DNA of 64,000 bases from Streptomyces sp. WP-1 (GCF_030450125.1 NZ_CP123923.1:6519501-6583500), one strand, 5' to 3'. Shown: positions 24,201 to 32,182, numbered from the stretch's first letter. A program made the numbers and translations. The notes: generated from the sequence alone by a model not told the origin.

Positions 24201-24349
24201 GTACCAGCATGACCGCACACTCCGCCACCGCCGCCCGCGCCCGCACCGGCGGTCCCCGCGACGACGGGCCCAAGATCCTCGAACACGTGCTGGGCTGGGT
24301 GCTCGTCGTGGTCACCGCGATGCTGGTCACCCAGCTGGGCCTGCTCTGA
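24197..24349 (+). CDS. Small single-span membrane protein
   Basis: A 50-residue protein. A hydrophilic N-terminus (STSMTAHSATAARARTGG) is followed by one hydrophobic helix, ILEHVLGWVLVVVTAMLVTQ, and a short LGLL end. An ATG at 24209 is an alternative start. G/C third positions are strongly used, supporting translation. It overlaps the tiny upstream ORF by GTGA and may be co-transcribed with the C39-type peptidase. No function can be assigned. Confidence 0.55.
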   Translation: MSTSMTAHSATAARARTGGPRDDGPKILEHVLGWVLVVVTAMLVTQLGLL

Positions 24350-24358
24350 GCCGGGCGC

Positions 24359-24520
24359 CTACTCCAGGGACTTGATCAGCCCCGGCGCGTTGCCGTGCGG
24401 GAGGGCCCCGCCCCGGCCCCCGCTGACGGCTCCCGCCCCGAGGAGCAGTCCGACCCCGATCGCGGCCGCACACACCGCCGAGACCAGCGTCCGCACCCGA
24501 AACCGCTGAGATTGCCGCAT
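24359..24520 (-). CDS. Small secreted or membrane peptide with DasR-like promoter
   Basis: A 53-residue protein: basic N-terminus (MRQSQRFRVRTLV), one hydrophobic stretch SAVCAAAIGVGLLLGAGAVS, then GGRGGALPHGNAPGLIKSLE. It reads as a signal peptide with a very short mature part, or a membrane anchor. The ATG at 24520 has GAGGAGG 4-5 bases upstream, one of the best ribosome sites here. A well-spaced promoter with a dre-like spacer lies at 24579-24607, so expression may respond to N-acetylglucosamine metabolism. Its stop is 9 bp from the stop of the convergent small gene. Confidence 0.6.
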   Translation of the reverse strand: MRQSQRFRVRTLVSAVCAAAIGVGLLLGAGAVSGGRGGALPHGNAPGLIKSLE

Positions 24521-24578
24521 CGTGCCTCCTCGCATCCGTGAGAGAAACACCCGCGTCGCGCCGACGCGCCGGTCCAGC

Positions 24579-24607
24579 ACCGTAGGAGGACTAGACCAGT
24601 AGGTCAA
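24579..24607 (-). promoter_or_regulatory. Vegetative-type promoter with DasR-like (dre) site in its spacer
   Basis: On the minus strand TTGACC (24602-24607) and TACGGT (24579-24584) are spaced by exactly 17 bp. The spacer contains TGGTCTAGTCC; 24585-24600 matches the remembered dre consensus at 11 of 16 positions. It points at the small secreted-peptide gene starting at 24520. Confidence 0.55.
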
Positions 24608-25243
24608 CGCCGGGGGAGCTGTTTCCAGCCGCCCGGGCGTGCGCCGGACCTACGGCTTCCGGTTTCCGTGACCTGGCGCGCATCGCGAATCCGCCCCCGG
24701 CCGCTGCGGCAGGCCGCTGCGACCTCCCTCGTCCTCCGGCTGCGGCTTCCGAAGATCCCGAACGGCGTTCCGAGGGACGCCGTGGTGTTCCGCCCGCTGG
24801 TTCCGGTTACCGGTGCCGGGACGGACCGTCACCGGTAACCGGGCCGCCGATCCCGGCCGTCCCGGATCCCGGCTCTCCGGAACCCACGCGCCGCGCTTCT
24901 CGCCTGCCCCCGAAACCCCGCGTGGCCTGCCACCGGGGTCTCGCCATGCGGCGGGCCGCCGCATGGGCCGTCGGGCTTCCGAATGCCAGAGGTCCCGGGG
25001 CTGCGGTGTCGCGCTTCCTCATGCCTCCGCCCCCGGGCACCTCGCGTCCGGCCCCCGGTTCCGCTCGCCCCCCCTCGGCCCCGACACCCCGTCGCCCCCG
25101 TCGGAGCAGTGCCCTGGATCTTGGGCTCAGCCCCGCCGGGATTCCGGTTCCCGGTCGTCCGGGAGGTCGGCTTCGGTGGTGGTCCCAGCTGCCCCGGAGG
25201 CCCCGTCAGGACGCACCCGTCCGGCCCCCGGCTGGAATGTTGG
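24608..25243. other. Long non-coding region with strong secondary structure
   Basis: No convincing gene is seen in about 800 bp before the acyl-CoA dehydrogenase; all six frames are open because of high GC but none shows family motifs or a good ribosome site. A perfect 13-bp hairpin pairs CCGGTTACCGGTG (24803-24815) with 24830-24842. Short repeats of the type CGGTTTCC, GGTTCCGGTT and CGGTTCCCGG recur. It could be a decayed gene, a structured RNA or a spacer. Confidence 0.4.
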
Positions 25244-25261
25244 AGTGAGCGGTCGTTAACT
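25244..25261. promoter_or_regulatory. Candidate operator before the acyl-CoA dehydrogenase, related to 5464-5479
   Basis: AGTGAGCGGTCGTTAACT is an imperfect inverted repeat (6 of 8 arm positions) sharing TGAGCGGTCG with the palindrome before the thioesterase. A possible -10 (CATACT) lies about 25 bp downstream. Confidence 0.4.
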
Positions 25262-25423
25262 GGTGACGGGAGTCCGATGTTCGGGCATACTCAGCGCAGC
25301 CGCTGGTCAGCGGGCTTCCGTGATCCGGGGGTGCGCACCGTGGCCGTAACGGAACGATCAGGCGGAGCCGCCCTGACCCGTGGGCCGTGCCGCCGGTTCC
25401 CCACCAGGGAGGAGACCGACGCC

Positions 25424-26596
25424 ATGTCCGACCGCGACCCGCAGCCGGTGGAGCGTCCATTGCCGACGGACGAGGCGAGGGATCTGCTCACCCTCGTCCG
25501 CGAGATAGCCCGGCGCGAGATCGCCCCGAGGGCCGCCGAGGAGGAGGACGCGGGCCGTTTCCCGCGCGAGGTCTTCACCCTGCTCTCCGGATCGGGCCTG
25601 CTCGGCCTGCCGTACGACGCGGAGCACGGCGGCGGCGAACAGCCGTACGAGGTCTACCTCCAGGTACTGGAGGAGCTGGCCGCGGCCCGGCTCACCGTCG
25701 GCCTCGGCCTCAGCGTGCACACCCTCGCCTCCTACGCGCTCGCCACCTACGGCACCAAGCAGCAGCAGGTCGAACACCTCCCCGCGATGCTCGGCGGCGG
25801 ACTCCTCGGCGCCTACTGCCTGTCCGAACCCGCCTCCGGTTCCGACGCCGCCTCCCTGCGCACCCGGGCCGTGCGGGACGGCGACGACTGGGTGCTCACC
25901 GGCACCAAGGCCTGGATCACCCACGGCGGCATCGCCGACTTCTACACCGTGATGGCCCGCACCGGCGAGGACGGCCCCCGGGGCATCACCGCCTTCCTCG
26001 TGCCCGGCGACGCCCCCGGCCTCAGCGCGGCCGCCCCCGAGAAGAAGATGGGCATGAAGGGCTCGCCCACCGCCCAGGTCCACTTCGACGGCGTCCGCGT
26101 CGGCGACGACCGCCGCATCGGCGAAGAGGGCCAGGGCTTCGGCATCGCCCTGTCCGCCCTGGACTCCGGCCGCCTCGGCATCGCCGCCTGCGCCATCGGC
26201 GTCGCCCAGGCCGCGCTGGACGAAGCGGTCGCCTACGCCACCGGGCGGCGGCAGTTCGGCCATCCCATCGCCGACTTCCAGGGCCTGCGCTTCATGATCG
26301 CCGACATGGCCACCCAGATCGAGGCGGGCCGCGCCCTCTACCTCGCCGCGGCCCGGCTGCGCGACGCCGGCAGGCCGTTCGCCAAACAGGCCGCCATGGC
26401 CAAGCTGCACTGCACCGACACCGCCATGAAGGTCACCACGGACGCCGTACAGATCCTCGGCGGCTACGGCTACACCGCCGACTTCCCGGCCGAGCGCTAC
26501 ATGCGCGAGGCCAAGGTGCTCCAGATCGTCGAGGGCACCAACCAGATCCAGCGGATGGTCATCGCCCGTCACGTGGCGGGACCCGAAGCCCGCTGA
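25424..26596 (+). CDS. Acyl-CoA dehydrogenase
   Basis: A 390-residue FAD enzyme that oxidises an acyl-CoA to the enoyl-CoA. It shows YCLSEPASGSDAASLRTRA, WVLTGTKAWITHGGIADFY, GRLGIAACAIGVAQAALDEAVAYA and the C-terminal ILGGYGYTADFPAERYMREAKVLQI. Glu370 in VEGTNQIQR is the catalytic base position of short/medium-chain members. The ATG at 25424 follows AGGGAGGAG and was preferred to upstream frame extensions that carry no homology. Chain-length preference is not predictable. The 3' end overlaps a small minus-strand ORF by 38 bp. Confidence 0.92.
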   Translation: MSDRDPQPVERPLPTDEARDLLTLVREIARREIAPRAAEEEDAGRFPREVFTLLSGSGLLGLPYDAEHGGGEQPYEVYLQVLEELAAARLTVGLGLSVHTLASYALATYGTKQQQVEHLPAMLGGGLLGAYCLSEPASGSDAASLRTRAVRDGDDWVLTGTKAWITHGGIADFYTVMARTGEDGPRGITAFLVPGDAPGLSAAAPEKKMGMKGSPTAQVHFDGVRVGDDRRIGEEGQGFGIALSALDSGRLGIAACAIGVAQAALDEAVAYATGRRQFGHPIADFQGLRFMIADMATQIEAGRALYLAAARLRDAGRPFAKQAAMAKLHCTDTAMKVTTDAVQILGGYGYTADFPAERYMREAKVLQIVEGTNQIQRMVIARHVAGPEAR

Positions 26597-26816
26597 ACCG
26601 GTCCGAGCCGAACTGGCCCGGACGCACCGTCGGCGCCGCCAGCCGCACCCACTCGGGGTCCTGGCGGCCCGGCAGCGTACGGCCGCGATCCGCCCAGGCG
26701 CGCAGCAGATCGCGGTAGATGGGCGGGTCCTGCGCGGCGCTGGACCGGTCCGGCACCGCGGGACGCGGCACGAAGATCTGGAGCCGACGCCCGGCGACCG
26801 GGTGCAGGGGTGTCAT
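26559..26816 (-). CDS. Small hypothetical protein
   Basis: An 85-residue frame beginning MTPLHPVAGRRLQIFVPRPA, then PPIYRDLLRAWADRGRTLPG and PEWVRLAAPTV. The composition (balanced hydrophobic, aromatic and charged residues) looks like a real protein, not a GC-rich shadow frame, and I have an impression of similar conserved small Streptomyces proteins. No strong ribosome site precedes the ATG at 26816. Its end overlaps the convergent acyl-CoA dehydrogenase by 38 bp. It fills most of the gap from 26597 to 26916. Confidence 0.45.
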   Translation of the reverse strand: MTPLHPVAGRRLQIFVPRPAVPDRSSAAQDPPIYRDLLRAWADRGRTLPGRQDPEWVRLAAPTVRPGQFGSDRFSGLRVPPRDGR

Positions 26817-26916
26817 ACCGGTGAGAACGCGGCACCCGGCGCACAGGTCACCGCCCGCCCGAATCGAGCGTCAGTCCAGGGACGTCCCGCCGCGGAGCGG
26901 GCCCGGTGCGCGGGGC

Positions 26917-27351
26917 TCAGGCGGCCCGGCGGCGCATCTCCGGCACCCGCATCGGGCGCGAGCCCGGACCGCCGACGTGCGAGAAGGGCTGTGTCCGCCA
27001 GTCCAGGCCCTGGGGGAGCGTCAGCAGCAGGGCGGTGTCCTGCTCCTGCGGGGTGACGGACGCGTCCGCGGCGCGGGCGTCGGTGGCCGAACGGCCCGTA
27101 CCCGCGCACACGGTGAGCCCGAACGGGTTCCACGGCGAGGCGCACAGCGCGTGCTCCGGCAGGATCTCCTCGTCCGCCAGCAGCGCGATCGGCTGCGCGC
27201 AGTCCGGGCAGATCACCCGGTACATCTCCAAGGTGTCGTAGGCGTCCAGCTCGTCCTCGAAGGCGTCGGGTTCGACGCCCTCCGGCTCGGGCTCGACCAC
27301 CGGCTGCTGCCGCTTGGACGCGGATCGACCAGGGCGCTTGACACTCTGCAT
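26917..27351 (-). CDS. Hypothetical protein with a small CxxC-type motif
   Basis: A 144-residue cytoplasmic protein. A basic N-terminus and an acidic stretch (VVEPEPEGVEPDAFEDELDA) precede MYRVICPDCAQPIALLADEEILPEHALCA. The C-P-D-C pair and a later Cys suggest a degenerate zinc ribbon. The remainder (NPFGLTVCAGTG; LLLTLPQGLDWRTQPFSH) is not assignable. The ATG at 27351 follows GGGGGAGAA. It is divergent from the Lrp-type regulator; function unknown. Confidence 0.65.
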   Translation of the reverse strand: MQSVKRPGRSASKRQQPVVEPEPEGVEPDAFEDELDAYDTLEMYRVICPDCAQPIALLADEEILPEHALCASPWNPFGLTVCAGTGRSATDARAADASVTPQEQDTALLLTLPQGLDWRTQPFSHVGGPGSRPMRVPEMRRRAA

Positions 27352-27566
27352 GGGATTCTCCCCCTAAGGCTGGGCCGTGAAAGGCTCGGCGGCCACGACC
27401 ACAGCAAGCACTTCCCGTCCGCCCTCTGTGGTAATCACGAGAACATCACGGAGCCCGTTCGAACGGTGTGGCGTTCGTCACATGACGCGAGCAGATGACC
27501 GTACCGGCATCCCTGGAGGGCCGTCGGCTGTCCGAGAAGATCGAACGCCCTGTAGGTTTTGGCGCC

Positions 27567-28007
27567 ATGGAGGAGCTGGACCGTCAGATCGTGCAGCTGC
27601 TCGTCAAGGACGGGCGGATGAGCTACACAGACCTGGGCAAGGCCACGGGCCTGTCCACGTCGGCCGTGCACCAGCGGGTGCGCCGGCTCGAACAGCGTGG
27701 CGTCATCCGCGGCTATGCCGCGGTGGTCGACCCGGAGGCCGTCGGGCTGCCCCTCACCGCGTTCATCTCGGTGAAACCGTTCGACCCCAGCGCCCCCGAC
27801 GACATCGCGGACCGCCTCGCCGGCGTGCCCGAGATCGAGGCGTGCCACAGCGTCGCCGGCGACGAGAACTACATCCTCAAGGTCCGCGTGGCGACCCCGC
27901 ACGAACTGGAGGAGCTCCTGGCCCGGCTGCGCAGCCTGGCCGGGGTGTCGACCCGTACGACGGTGGTCCTCTCGACGCCGTACGAGGCCCGTCCCCCGCT
28001 GATCTGA
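27567..28007 (+). CDS. Lrp/AsnC-family transcriptional regulator
   Basis: A 146-residue regulator. An N-terminal helix-turn-helix (LDRQIVQLLVKDGRMSYTDLGKATGLSTSAVHQRVRRLEQRGVI) is followed by the alpha/beta RAM ligand-binding domain (GLPLTAFISVKPF; IEACHSVAGDENYILKVRVATPHELEELL). Such proteins form octamers and usually sense amino acids. The ATG at 27567 fits the family start; an in-frame ATG at 27495 would add 24 residues. The nearest candidate target is the amidohydrolase 113 bp downstream, or the gene divergent at 27351. Confidence 0.88.
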   Translation: MEELDRQIVQLLVKDGRMSYTDLGKATGLSTSAVHQRVRRLEQRGVIRGYAAVVDPEAVGLPLTAFISVKPFDPSAPDDIADRLAGVPEIEACHSVAGDENYILKVRVATPHELEELLARLRSLAGVSTRTTVVLSTPYEARPPLI

Positions 28008-28120
28008 CGACGGCCCGTCCGCCGCTCGCCGGACGGCGCCCCGTCCGTTGCCAGCTCCCCGCGCCGGTACCCGCCGCCCCAGGTGCGGCACCGCGCGCCG
28101 TCCGAGAGAAACTGTCGCCT

Positions 28121-29710
28121 ATGAGCGACCGCACCCTCCTCCTGCGCAACGGCGACGTCCACAGTCCCGCCGATCCCTTCGCCACCGCGATGGTCGTGGA
28201 GGCCGGCCATATCGCCTGGGTCGGGTCGGAGGGCGCGGCGGACGCGTTCGCCGACGGGGTGGGGGAGGTGATCGATCTCGACGGCGCGCTGGTGACCCCG
28301 GCGTTCACGGACGCCCATGTGCACACCACGGCCACCGGCCTCGCCCTGACCGGCCTCGATCTGAGCGCCGCGCCCTCCCTGGAGGCCGCGCTGGCCCTGG
28401 TCCGGGAGTTCGCCGCCGCCCGTCCCGGCGACCGGGTGCTGCTGGGCCACGGCTGGGACGCCGCCCGCTGGCCCGGGGGCCGGCCGCCCACGCGCGCGGA
28501 GCTGGACGAGGCCACCGGCGGACGCCCGCTGTACCTCTCCCGGATCGACGTGCACTCGGCCGTCGTCACCACCGCCCTGCTGGACATGGCCGGCGGCGGC
28601 CTGCCCCGCACCGACGCGCCCCTCACCAAGGACGCCCATCACGCGGTACGCAAGGCCGCCTTCGCCGCGATCACCCCCGCCCAGCGCGCCGAGGCCCAGC
28701 GCACCGCGCTGGCGCACGCCGCCTCCCTCGGCATCGGCTCGGTGCACGAGTGCGGCGGACCGCGGATCTCCTCCGAGGACGACTTCACCGGCCTGCTCGA
28801 ACTCGCCGCCGGCCTGCCCGGACCCCGGGTCCTCGGCTACTGGGCCGAGCAGGACGTCGACAAGGCCCGCGAGCTGGGCGCGATCGGCGCCGCGGGCGAC
28901 CTCTTCGCCGACGGCTCCCTCGGCTCGCACACCGCGTGCCTGCACGAGCCGTACGCCGACGCGGACCACAGCGGCACCGCCTACCTGGACGCCGACGCCG
29001 TCGCCGCCCATGTGATCGCCTGCACCGAGGCGGGCCTCCAGGCGGGCTTCCACGCGATCGGGGACGCCGCCGTGTCCTCGGTGGTCGACGGGGTGCGCGC
29101 CGCCGCCGAGAAGGTCGGCCTCGCCCGGATCCGGGCCGCCCGGCACCGCGTCGAGCACGCCGAGATGCTCACCCCGACGACCGTGGCCGGCTTCGCCGAA
29201 CTGGGCCTGATCGCCTCCGTGCAGCCCGCCTTCGACGCGCTGTGGGGCGGCCCGGACGGCATGTACGCCCGCCGCCTCGGCGCCGAACGGGCCCGCACCC
29301 TCAACCCGTACGCGGCCCTGCTGCGCTCCGGCGTCCCGCTGGCCTTCGGCTCCGACAGCCCCGTCACCCCGCTCGACCCCTGGGGCACGGTCCGCGCCGC
29401 CGCCTTCCACCACACCCCCGAGCACCGCGTCTCCGTGCGCGCCGCCTTCACCGCGCACACCCGGGGCGGCTGGCGGGCGATCGGCCGGGACGACGCGGGC
29501 GTCCTGGTGCCCGGCGCGCCCGCCGACTTCGCCGTCTGGCGCACCGGCGAGCTGGTGGTGCAGGCCCCCGACGACCGGGTGGCCCGCTGGTCGACCGACC
29601 CCCGCTCCGGCACCCCCGGCCTGCCCGACCTCACCCCCGGCGGCGAGCTGCCGCGCTGTCTGCGCACCGTGGTGGGCGGCCGGACGGTCTTCGTACGGCC
29701 GGGCGAGTGA
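28121..29710 (+). CDS. Amidohydrolase, YtcJ-like (metal-dependent hydrolase)
   Basis: A 529-residue enzyme of the amidohydrolase superfamily. The metal-binding H-x-H is in ALVTPAFTDAHVHTTATG; GHGWDAARWPGG, SLGSHTACLHEPYAD, FHAIGDAAV, RHRVEHAEML and FGSDSPVTPLDPWGTV supply the remaining conserved blocks of the YtcJ/NfdA subgroup. These act on amides or cyclic ureas, but the substrate here is unknown. The ATG at 28121 was chosen because homology starts at once (RTLLLRNGDVHSPADPFATA). It follows the Lrp-type regulator in the same direction. Confidence 0.85.
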   Translation: MSDRTLLLRNGDVHSPADPFATAMVVEAGHIAWVGSEGAADAFADGVGEVIDLDGALVTPAFTDAHVHTTATGLALTGLDLSAAPSLEAALALVREFAAARPGDRVLLGHGWDAARWPGGRPPTRAELDEATGGRPLYLSRIDVHSAVVTTALLDMAGGGLPRTDAPLTKDAHHAVRKAAFAAITPAQRAEAQRTALAHAASLGIGSVHECGGPRISSEDDFTGLLELAAGLPGPRVLGYWAEQDVDKARELGAIGAAGDLFADGSLGSHTACLHEPYADADHSGTAYLDADAVAAHVIACTEAGLQAGFHAIGDAAVSSVVDGVRAAAEKVGLARIRAARHRVEHAEMLTPTTVAGFAELGLIASVQPAFDALWGGPDGMYARRLGAERARTLNPYAALLRSGVPLAFGSDSPVTPLDPWGTVRAAAFHHTPEHRVSVRAAFTAHTRGGWRAIGRDDAGVLVPGAPADFAVWRTGELVVQAPDDRVARWSTDPRSGTPGLPDLTPGGELPRCLRTVVGGRTVFVRPGE

Positions 29711-29718
29711 TCTCCGGA

Positions 29719-29736
29719 GGCGGCGCTGCGGCCGCC
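29719..29736 (+). terminator. Weak hairpin after the amidohydrolase
   Basis: GGCGGC (29719-29724) pairs with GCCGCC (29731-29736), 8 bp after the stop codon. No T-run. Confidence 0.35.
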
Positions 29737-29819
29737 CCTCGCCCCGGGCGCCTCGCGCGACCTGCGCATCCTCCGCACCGCTCCCGGGCGGCACGGAGGA
29801 CGCCCAGGCCAGAGGCCTG

Positions 29820-30215
29820 TTGACAGTCGGGCGCCGAGGGCCGGTAGGTTCGTCCGAGTCCACCACCGGACGCCCGACCGGGAAGCGTTCGCGCTCCTCC
29901 CCGCCGCACCGCTGGGTCAGGGACGGCGCCCCGCACCGGGGCACCGCCACTGGCAGCCAGGCTCAGCGCCCGTGCCGGCGGGGAAGCGTTCCAGCCGGTC
30001 GGCCAGGTGTGACCCCGGGTGGGGCCCGGCCTCAGTAGACAACGGCTCTCGGTCGATCCGCAGCCAGCGGGTCCCAGGTCGGCCCGAAGGGCGCCGGGCC
30101 CCCATCCGCAGCGCGGGGGAGGCAACCCATCCGGGTTCGGAACCATCCGAACAGTCGGAAGAGGAAAAGAACGTGCCGCAAACAGGCCGGGAACATCCCG
30201 AAAAGCGCGTTCTTA
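29820..30215 (+). ncRNA. Candidate structured non-coding RNA upstream of ppm1
   Basis: The 600-bp gap before ppm1 lacks a plausible protein. A TTGACA box at 29820 and TAGGTT about 19 bp later form a possible promoter. Downstream are several clean helices: GCCC-GAA-GGGC, GTTCGG-AACCAT-CCGAAC near 30140, CGGG-AACAT-CCCG near 30190, and an enclosing AAGAACG/CGTTCTT pair. GGGAAGCGTTC occurs twice, near 29880 and 29982. It matches no RNA I can recall (not tmRNA, RNase P RNA, SRP RNA or the Streptomyces 6S-like RNA). It could equally be a long ppm1 leader. Confidence 0.4.
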
Positions 30216-30318
30216 CCCCACTCTTGTGCAATCGACACCACCATACGTACCAGCTGTCACGTCCACCCAGGCGGCGGCCACTATGGTGGACGCCTGCGTA
30301 CGACCAGAAGGGGCAGCA

Positions 30319-31116
30319 GTGAACGACGGCGACGGGACCCTCGCGGCCAAGGCCCAGGGGAGGGAGTTCGGTCCGCTCGGCACGGCCTTGGTGATCATCC
30401 CGACCTACAACGAGGCGGAGAACATCAAGACCATCGTGGGCCGGGTGCGCAAGGCCGTCCCCGAGGCGCACGTGCTGATCGCGGACGACAACAGCCCCGA
30501 CGGCACCGGCAAGCTGGCCGACGAGCTGGCCGCCGAGGACGAGAACGTCCAGGTCATGCACCGCAAGGGCAAGGAGGGCCTGGGCGCCGCCTACCTCGCG
30601 GGCTTCCGCTGGGGCCTGGAGCGCGACTACGGCGTGCTGGTCGAGATGGACGCCGACGGCTCCCACCAGCCCGAGGAGCTGCCCCGGCTGCTCACCGCGC
30701 TCAAGAGCGCCGACCTGGTGCTCGGCTCCCGCTGGGTGCCCGGCGGCCGGGTGGTCAACTGGCCCAAGTCCCGCGAGTTCATCTCCCGGGGCGGCAGCCT
30801 CTACTCCCGGCTCGCCCTCGATCTGCCGCTGCGCGACATCACCGGCGGCTACCGCGCCTTCCGCGCCGAGACCCTCAAGGGCCTGGGCCTGGACGAGGTC
30901 GCCTCGCAGGGCTACTGCTTCCAGGTCGACCTCGCCCGCCGCGCGGTCAAGGCCGGCTACCACGTGATCGAGGTCCCGATCACCTTCGTGGAGCGCGAGC
31001 TGGGCGACTCCAAGATGAGCAAGGACATCCTGGTCGAGGCGTTGTGGCGGGTCACCGCCTGGGGTGCCGGGGACCGCGTCGCCAAGCTCACCGGCAAGGA
31101 CAAGCGCACCCCGTAG
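30319..31116 (+). CDS. ppm1: Polyprenol phosphate mannose synthase (DPM1-like)
   Basis: A 265-residue GT2 glycosyltransferase that moves mannose from GDP-mannose to a polyprenyl phosphate, giving the donor for protein O-mannosylation and lipoglycans at the membrane. VIIPTYNEAENIKTIV, VLIADDNSPDGTG, the DxD in LVEMDADGSHQPEELPRL and WVPGGRVVNWP with the ITGGYRAFRAETL block are all present. There are no membrane spans or fused Lnt domain, unlike the mycobacterial Ppm1. The GTG at 30319 has AAGGGG 5 bases upstream. In S. coelicolor the orthologue is needed for phage phiC31 infection. Confidence 0.9.
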   Translation: MNDGDGTLAAKAQGREFGPLGTALVIIPTYNEAENIKTIVGRVRKAVPEAHVLIADDNSPDGTGKLADELAAEDENVQVMHRKGKEGLGAAYLAGFRWGLERDYGVLVEMDADGSHQPEELPRLLTALKSADLVLGSRWVPGGRVVNWPKSREFISRGGSLYSRLALDLPLRDITGGYRAFRAETLKGLGLDEVASQGYCFQVDLARRAVKAGYHVIEVPITFVERELGDSKMSKDILVEALWRVTAWGAGDRVAKLTGKDKRTP

Positions 31117-31158
31117 CCCCTTATCCGGCGCTGAGCCGGGGCCAGGCACACTGGGGGT

Positions 31159-31719
31159 ATGACGACAGGCGCTCCGACCTCCCCGTACACCGACCGGCCC
31201 CGGCGCTCCCGGCTGCGCAGGTATCTGCCGCTGGGCCTCGCCGTGTGGCTGGTGCTGGAGATCTGGCTGCTGACCCTGGTCGCGGGCGCGGCGGGCGGCA
31301 TGGCCGTGTTCCTGCTGCTCGTGGCCGGTGTGGTGGCCGGCTCCGTGGTGATCAAGCGGGCGGGCCGACGGGCCTTCCAGAACCTCAACGAGGCGCTCCA
31401 GCGGGGCGGCTCCCCCAAGCGCGGCGAGGGCAACGGGCTGACCATGCTCGGCGGCCTGCTGCTGATCGTCCCGGGCGTGATCTCCGACGTCCTGGGCCTG
31501 CTCCTGCTGCTGCCCCCGGTCCAGAAGGCCGTGAGCCGGCTCGCGGAGAACACCGTCGAGAAGCGGCTGCGGGCCGCCGCCCCGGGCAGCCTGGGCGACG
31601 CCTTCCAGCAGGCCCGTATGCACCGCCCCGACGGCAAGGTCGTCCAGGGCGAGGTCGTCCGCGAGGATCCCGCCGGGCGTCCGGGACCGGACGAGCAGCG
31701 GCCGCCCCTGACCCGCTGA
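31159..31719 (+). CDS. fxsA: FxsA-family membrane protein
   Basis: A 186-residue protein with the FxsA core: LRRYLPLGLAVWLVLEIWLLTLVAGAAGG, then MAVFLLLVAGVVAGSVVIKRAG and GLTMLGGLLLIVPGVISDVLGLLLLLPPVQ, about three or four membrane segments. A hydrophilic tail with proline follows. The E. coli relative relieves F-plasmid exclusion of phage T7; the native role is unknown. It follows ppm1 by 42 bp and ends at a strong shared terminator facing rbpA, an order conserved in Streptomyces. Confidence 0.85.
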   Translation: MTTGAPTSPYTDRPRRSRLRRYLPLGLAVWLVLEIWLLTLVAGAAGGMAVFLLLVAGVVAGSVVIKRAGRRAFQNLNEALQRGGSPKRGEGNGLTMLGGLLLIVPGVISDVLGLLLLLPPVQKAVSRLAENTVEKRLRAAAPGSLGDAFQQARMHRPDGKVVQGEVVREDPAGRPGPDEQRPPLTR

Positions 31720-31732
31720 ACCGGAAGCACAA

Positions 31733-31782
31733 CGGACCGCGGGCGCCGTACGTCCCGAAGAACGTACGGCGCCCGCGGTCCG
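31733..31782. terminator. Bidirectional terminator, 21-bp perfect stem
   Basis: 31733-31753 and 31762-31782 are perfect reverse complements with an 8-nt loop (CCCGAAGA), between the convergent fxsA and rbpA genes. It is the longest perfect stem I found in the window. Confidence 0.9.
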
Positions 31783-31807
31783 TACAGGTGCGTTCGCGGC
31801 TTGCCCG

Positions 31808-32182
31808 CTATGCCGACTTGCGGCTGTCCCGGGGGTGCACGGCGATGTTCATCGCCCCCGAACGCAGCACCGCCAGGCGCTCCTCGAGGACCTCTTCGAG
31901 CTCCTCACGGGTGCGCCGCTCCATCAGCATGTCCCAATGGGTACGCGCGGGCTTGGCCTTCTTCTCCTCCGGGCCGTCGCCGTCCACCAGGAGTGCCGGG
32001 GCCCCGCAGACCTTGCACTCCCACTCCGGCGGGATCTCCGCCTCGACCGAGAAGGGCATCTCGAAACGATGTCCCTTCTCACATGCGTACTCCACGGCCT
32101 GGCGCGGGGCCAGGTCGATGCCGCGGTCCGTCTCGTAGCTGGTCACCACGAGGCGCGTACCGCGAAGAGCTCGCTCACTCAT
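31808..32182 (-). CDS. rbpA: RNA polymerase-binding protein RbpA
   Basis: A 124-residue actinobacterial transcription factor that binds the principal sigma factor and RNA polymerase and stabilises open complexes. The N-terminal tail SERALRGTRLVVTSYETDRG is followed by a zinc-ribbon core with Cys34, His38, Cys56 and Cys59 (YACEKGHRFEMPF; WECKVCGAPALL), then the basic linker and sigma-interacting helix THWDMLMERRTREELEEVLEERLAVLRSG. The ATG at 32182 follows GGGAGG. A perfect sigma-R promoter lies 62 bp upstream, as known for S. coelicolor rbpA, tying it to the thiol-oxidative stress response. Confidence 0.96.
   Translation of the reverse strand: MSERALRGTRLVVTSYETDRGIDLAPRQAVEYACEKGHRFEMPFSVEAEIPPEWECKVCGAPALLVDGDGPEEKKAKPARTHWDMLMERRTREELEEVLEERLAVLRSGAMNIAVHPRDSRKSA

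Noticed and set aside
22448..24286. Long minus-strand frame opposite the C39-type peptidase
   Set aside because: Low-complexity Gly/Val/Asp text without motifs, antisense to a gene with a Tat signal and catalytic triad.
24650..24964. Minus-strand 104-codon frame with GNR and PRN-like repeats
   Set aside because: No ribosome site, no family likeness, and the third-position bias does not fit; best seen as non-coding.
29820..30215. Identification of the pre-ppm1 region as tmRNA, RNase P RNA or 6S-like RNA
   Set aside because: Remembered conserved cores of these RNAs (tmRNA tag and tRNA-like ends, RNase P GAGGAAAGTCC, 6S-like at another locus) are not found here.
29972..30322. A 116-codon plus-strand frame in the gap before ppm1
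   Set aside because: Arg/Ser/Pro-rich with no motif and lying over clear RNA helices; the ppm1 GTG at 30319 has its own ribosome site.
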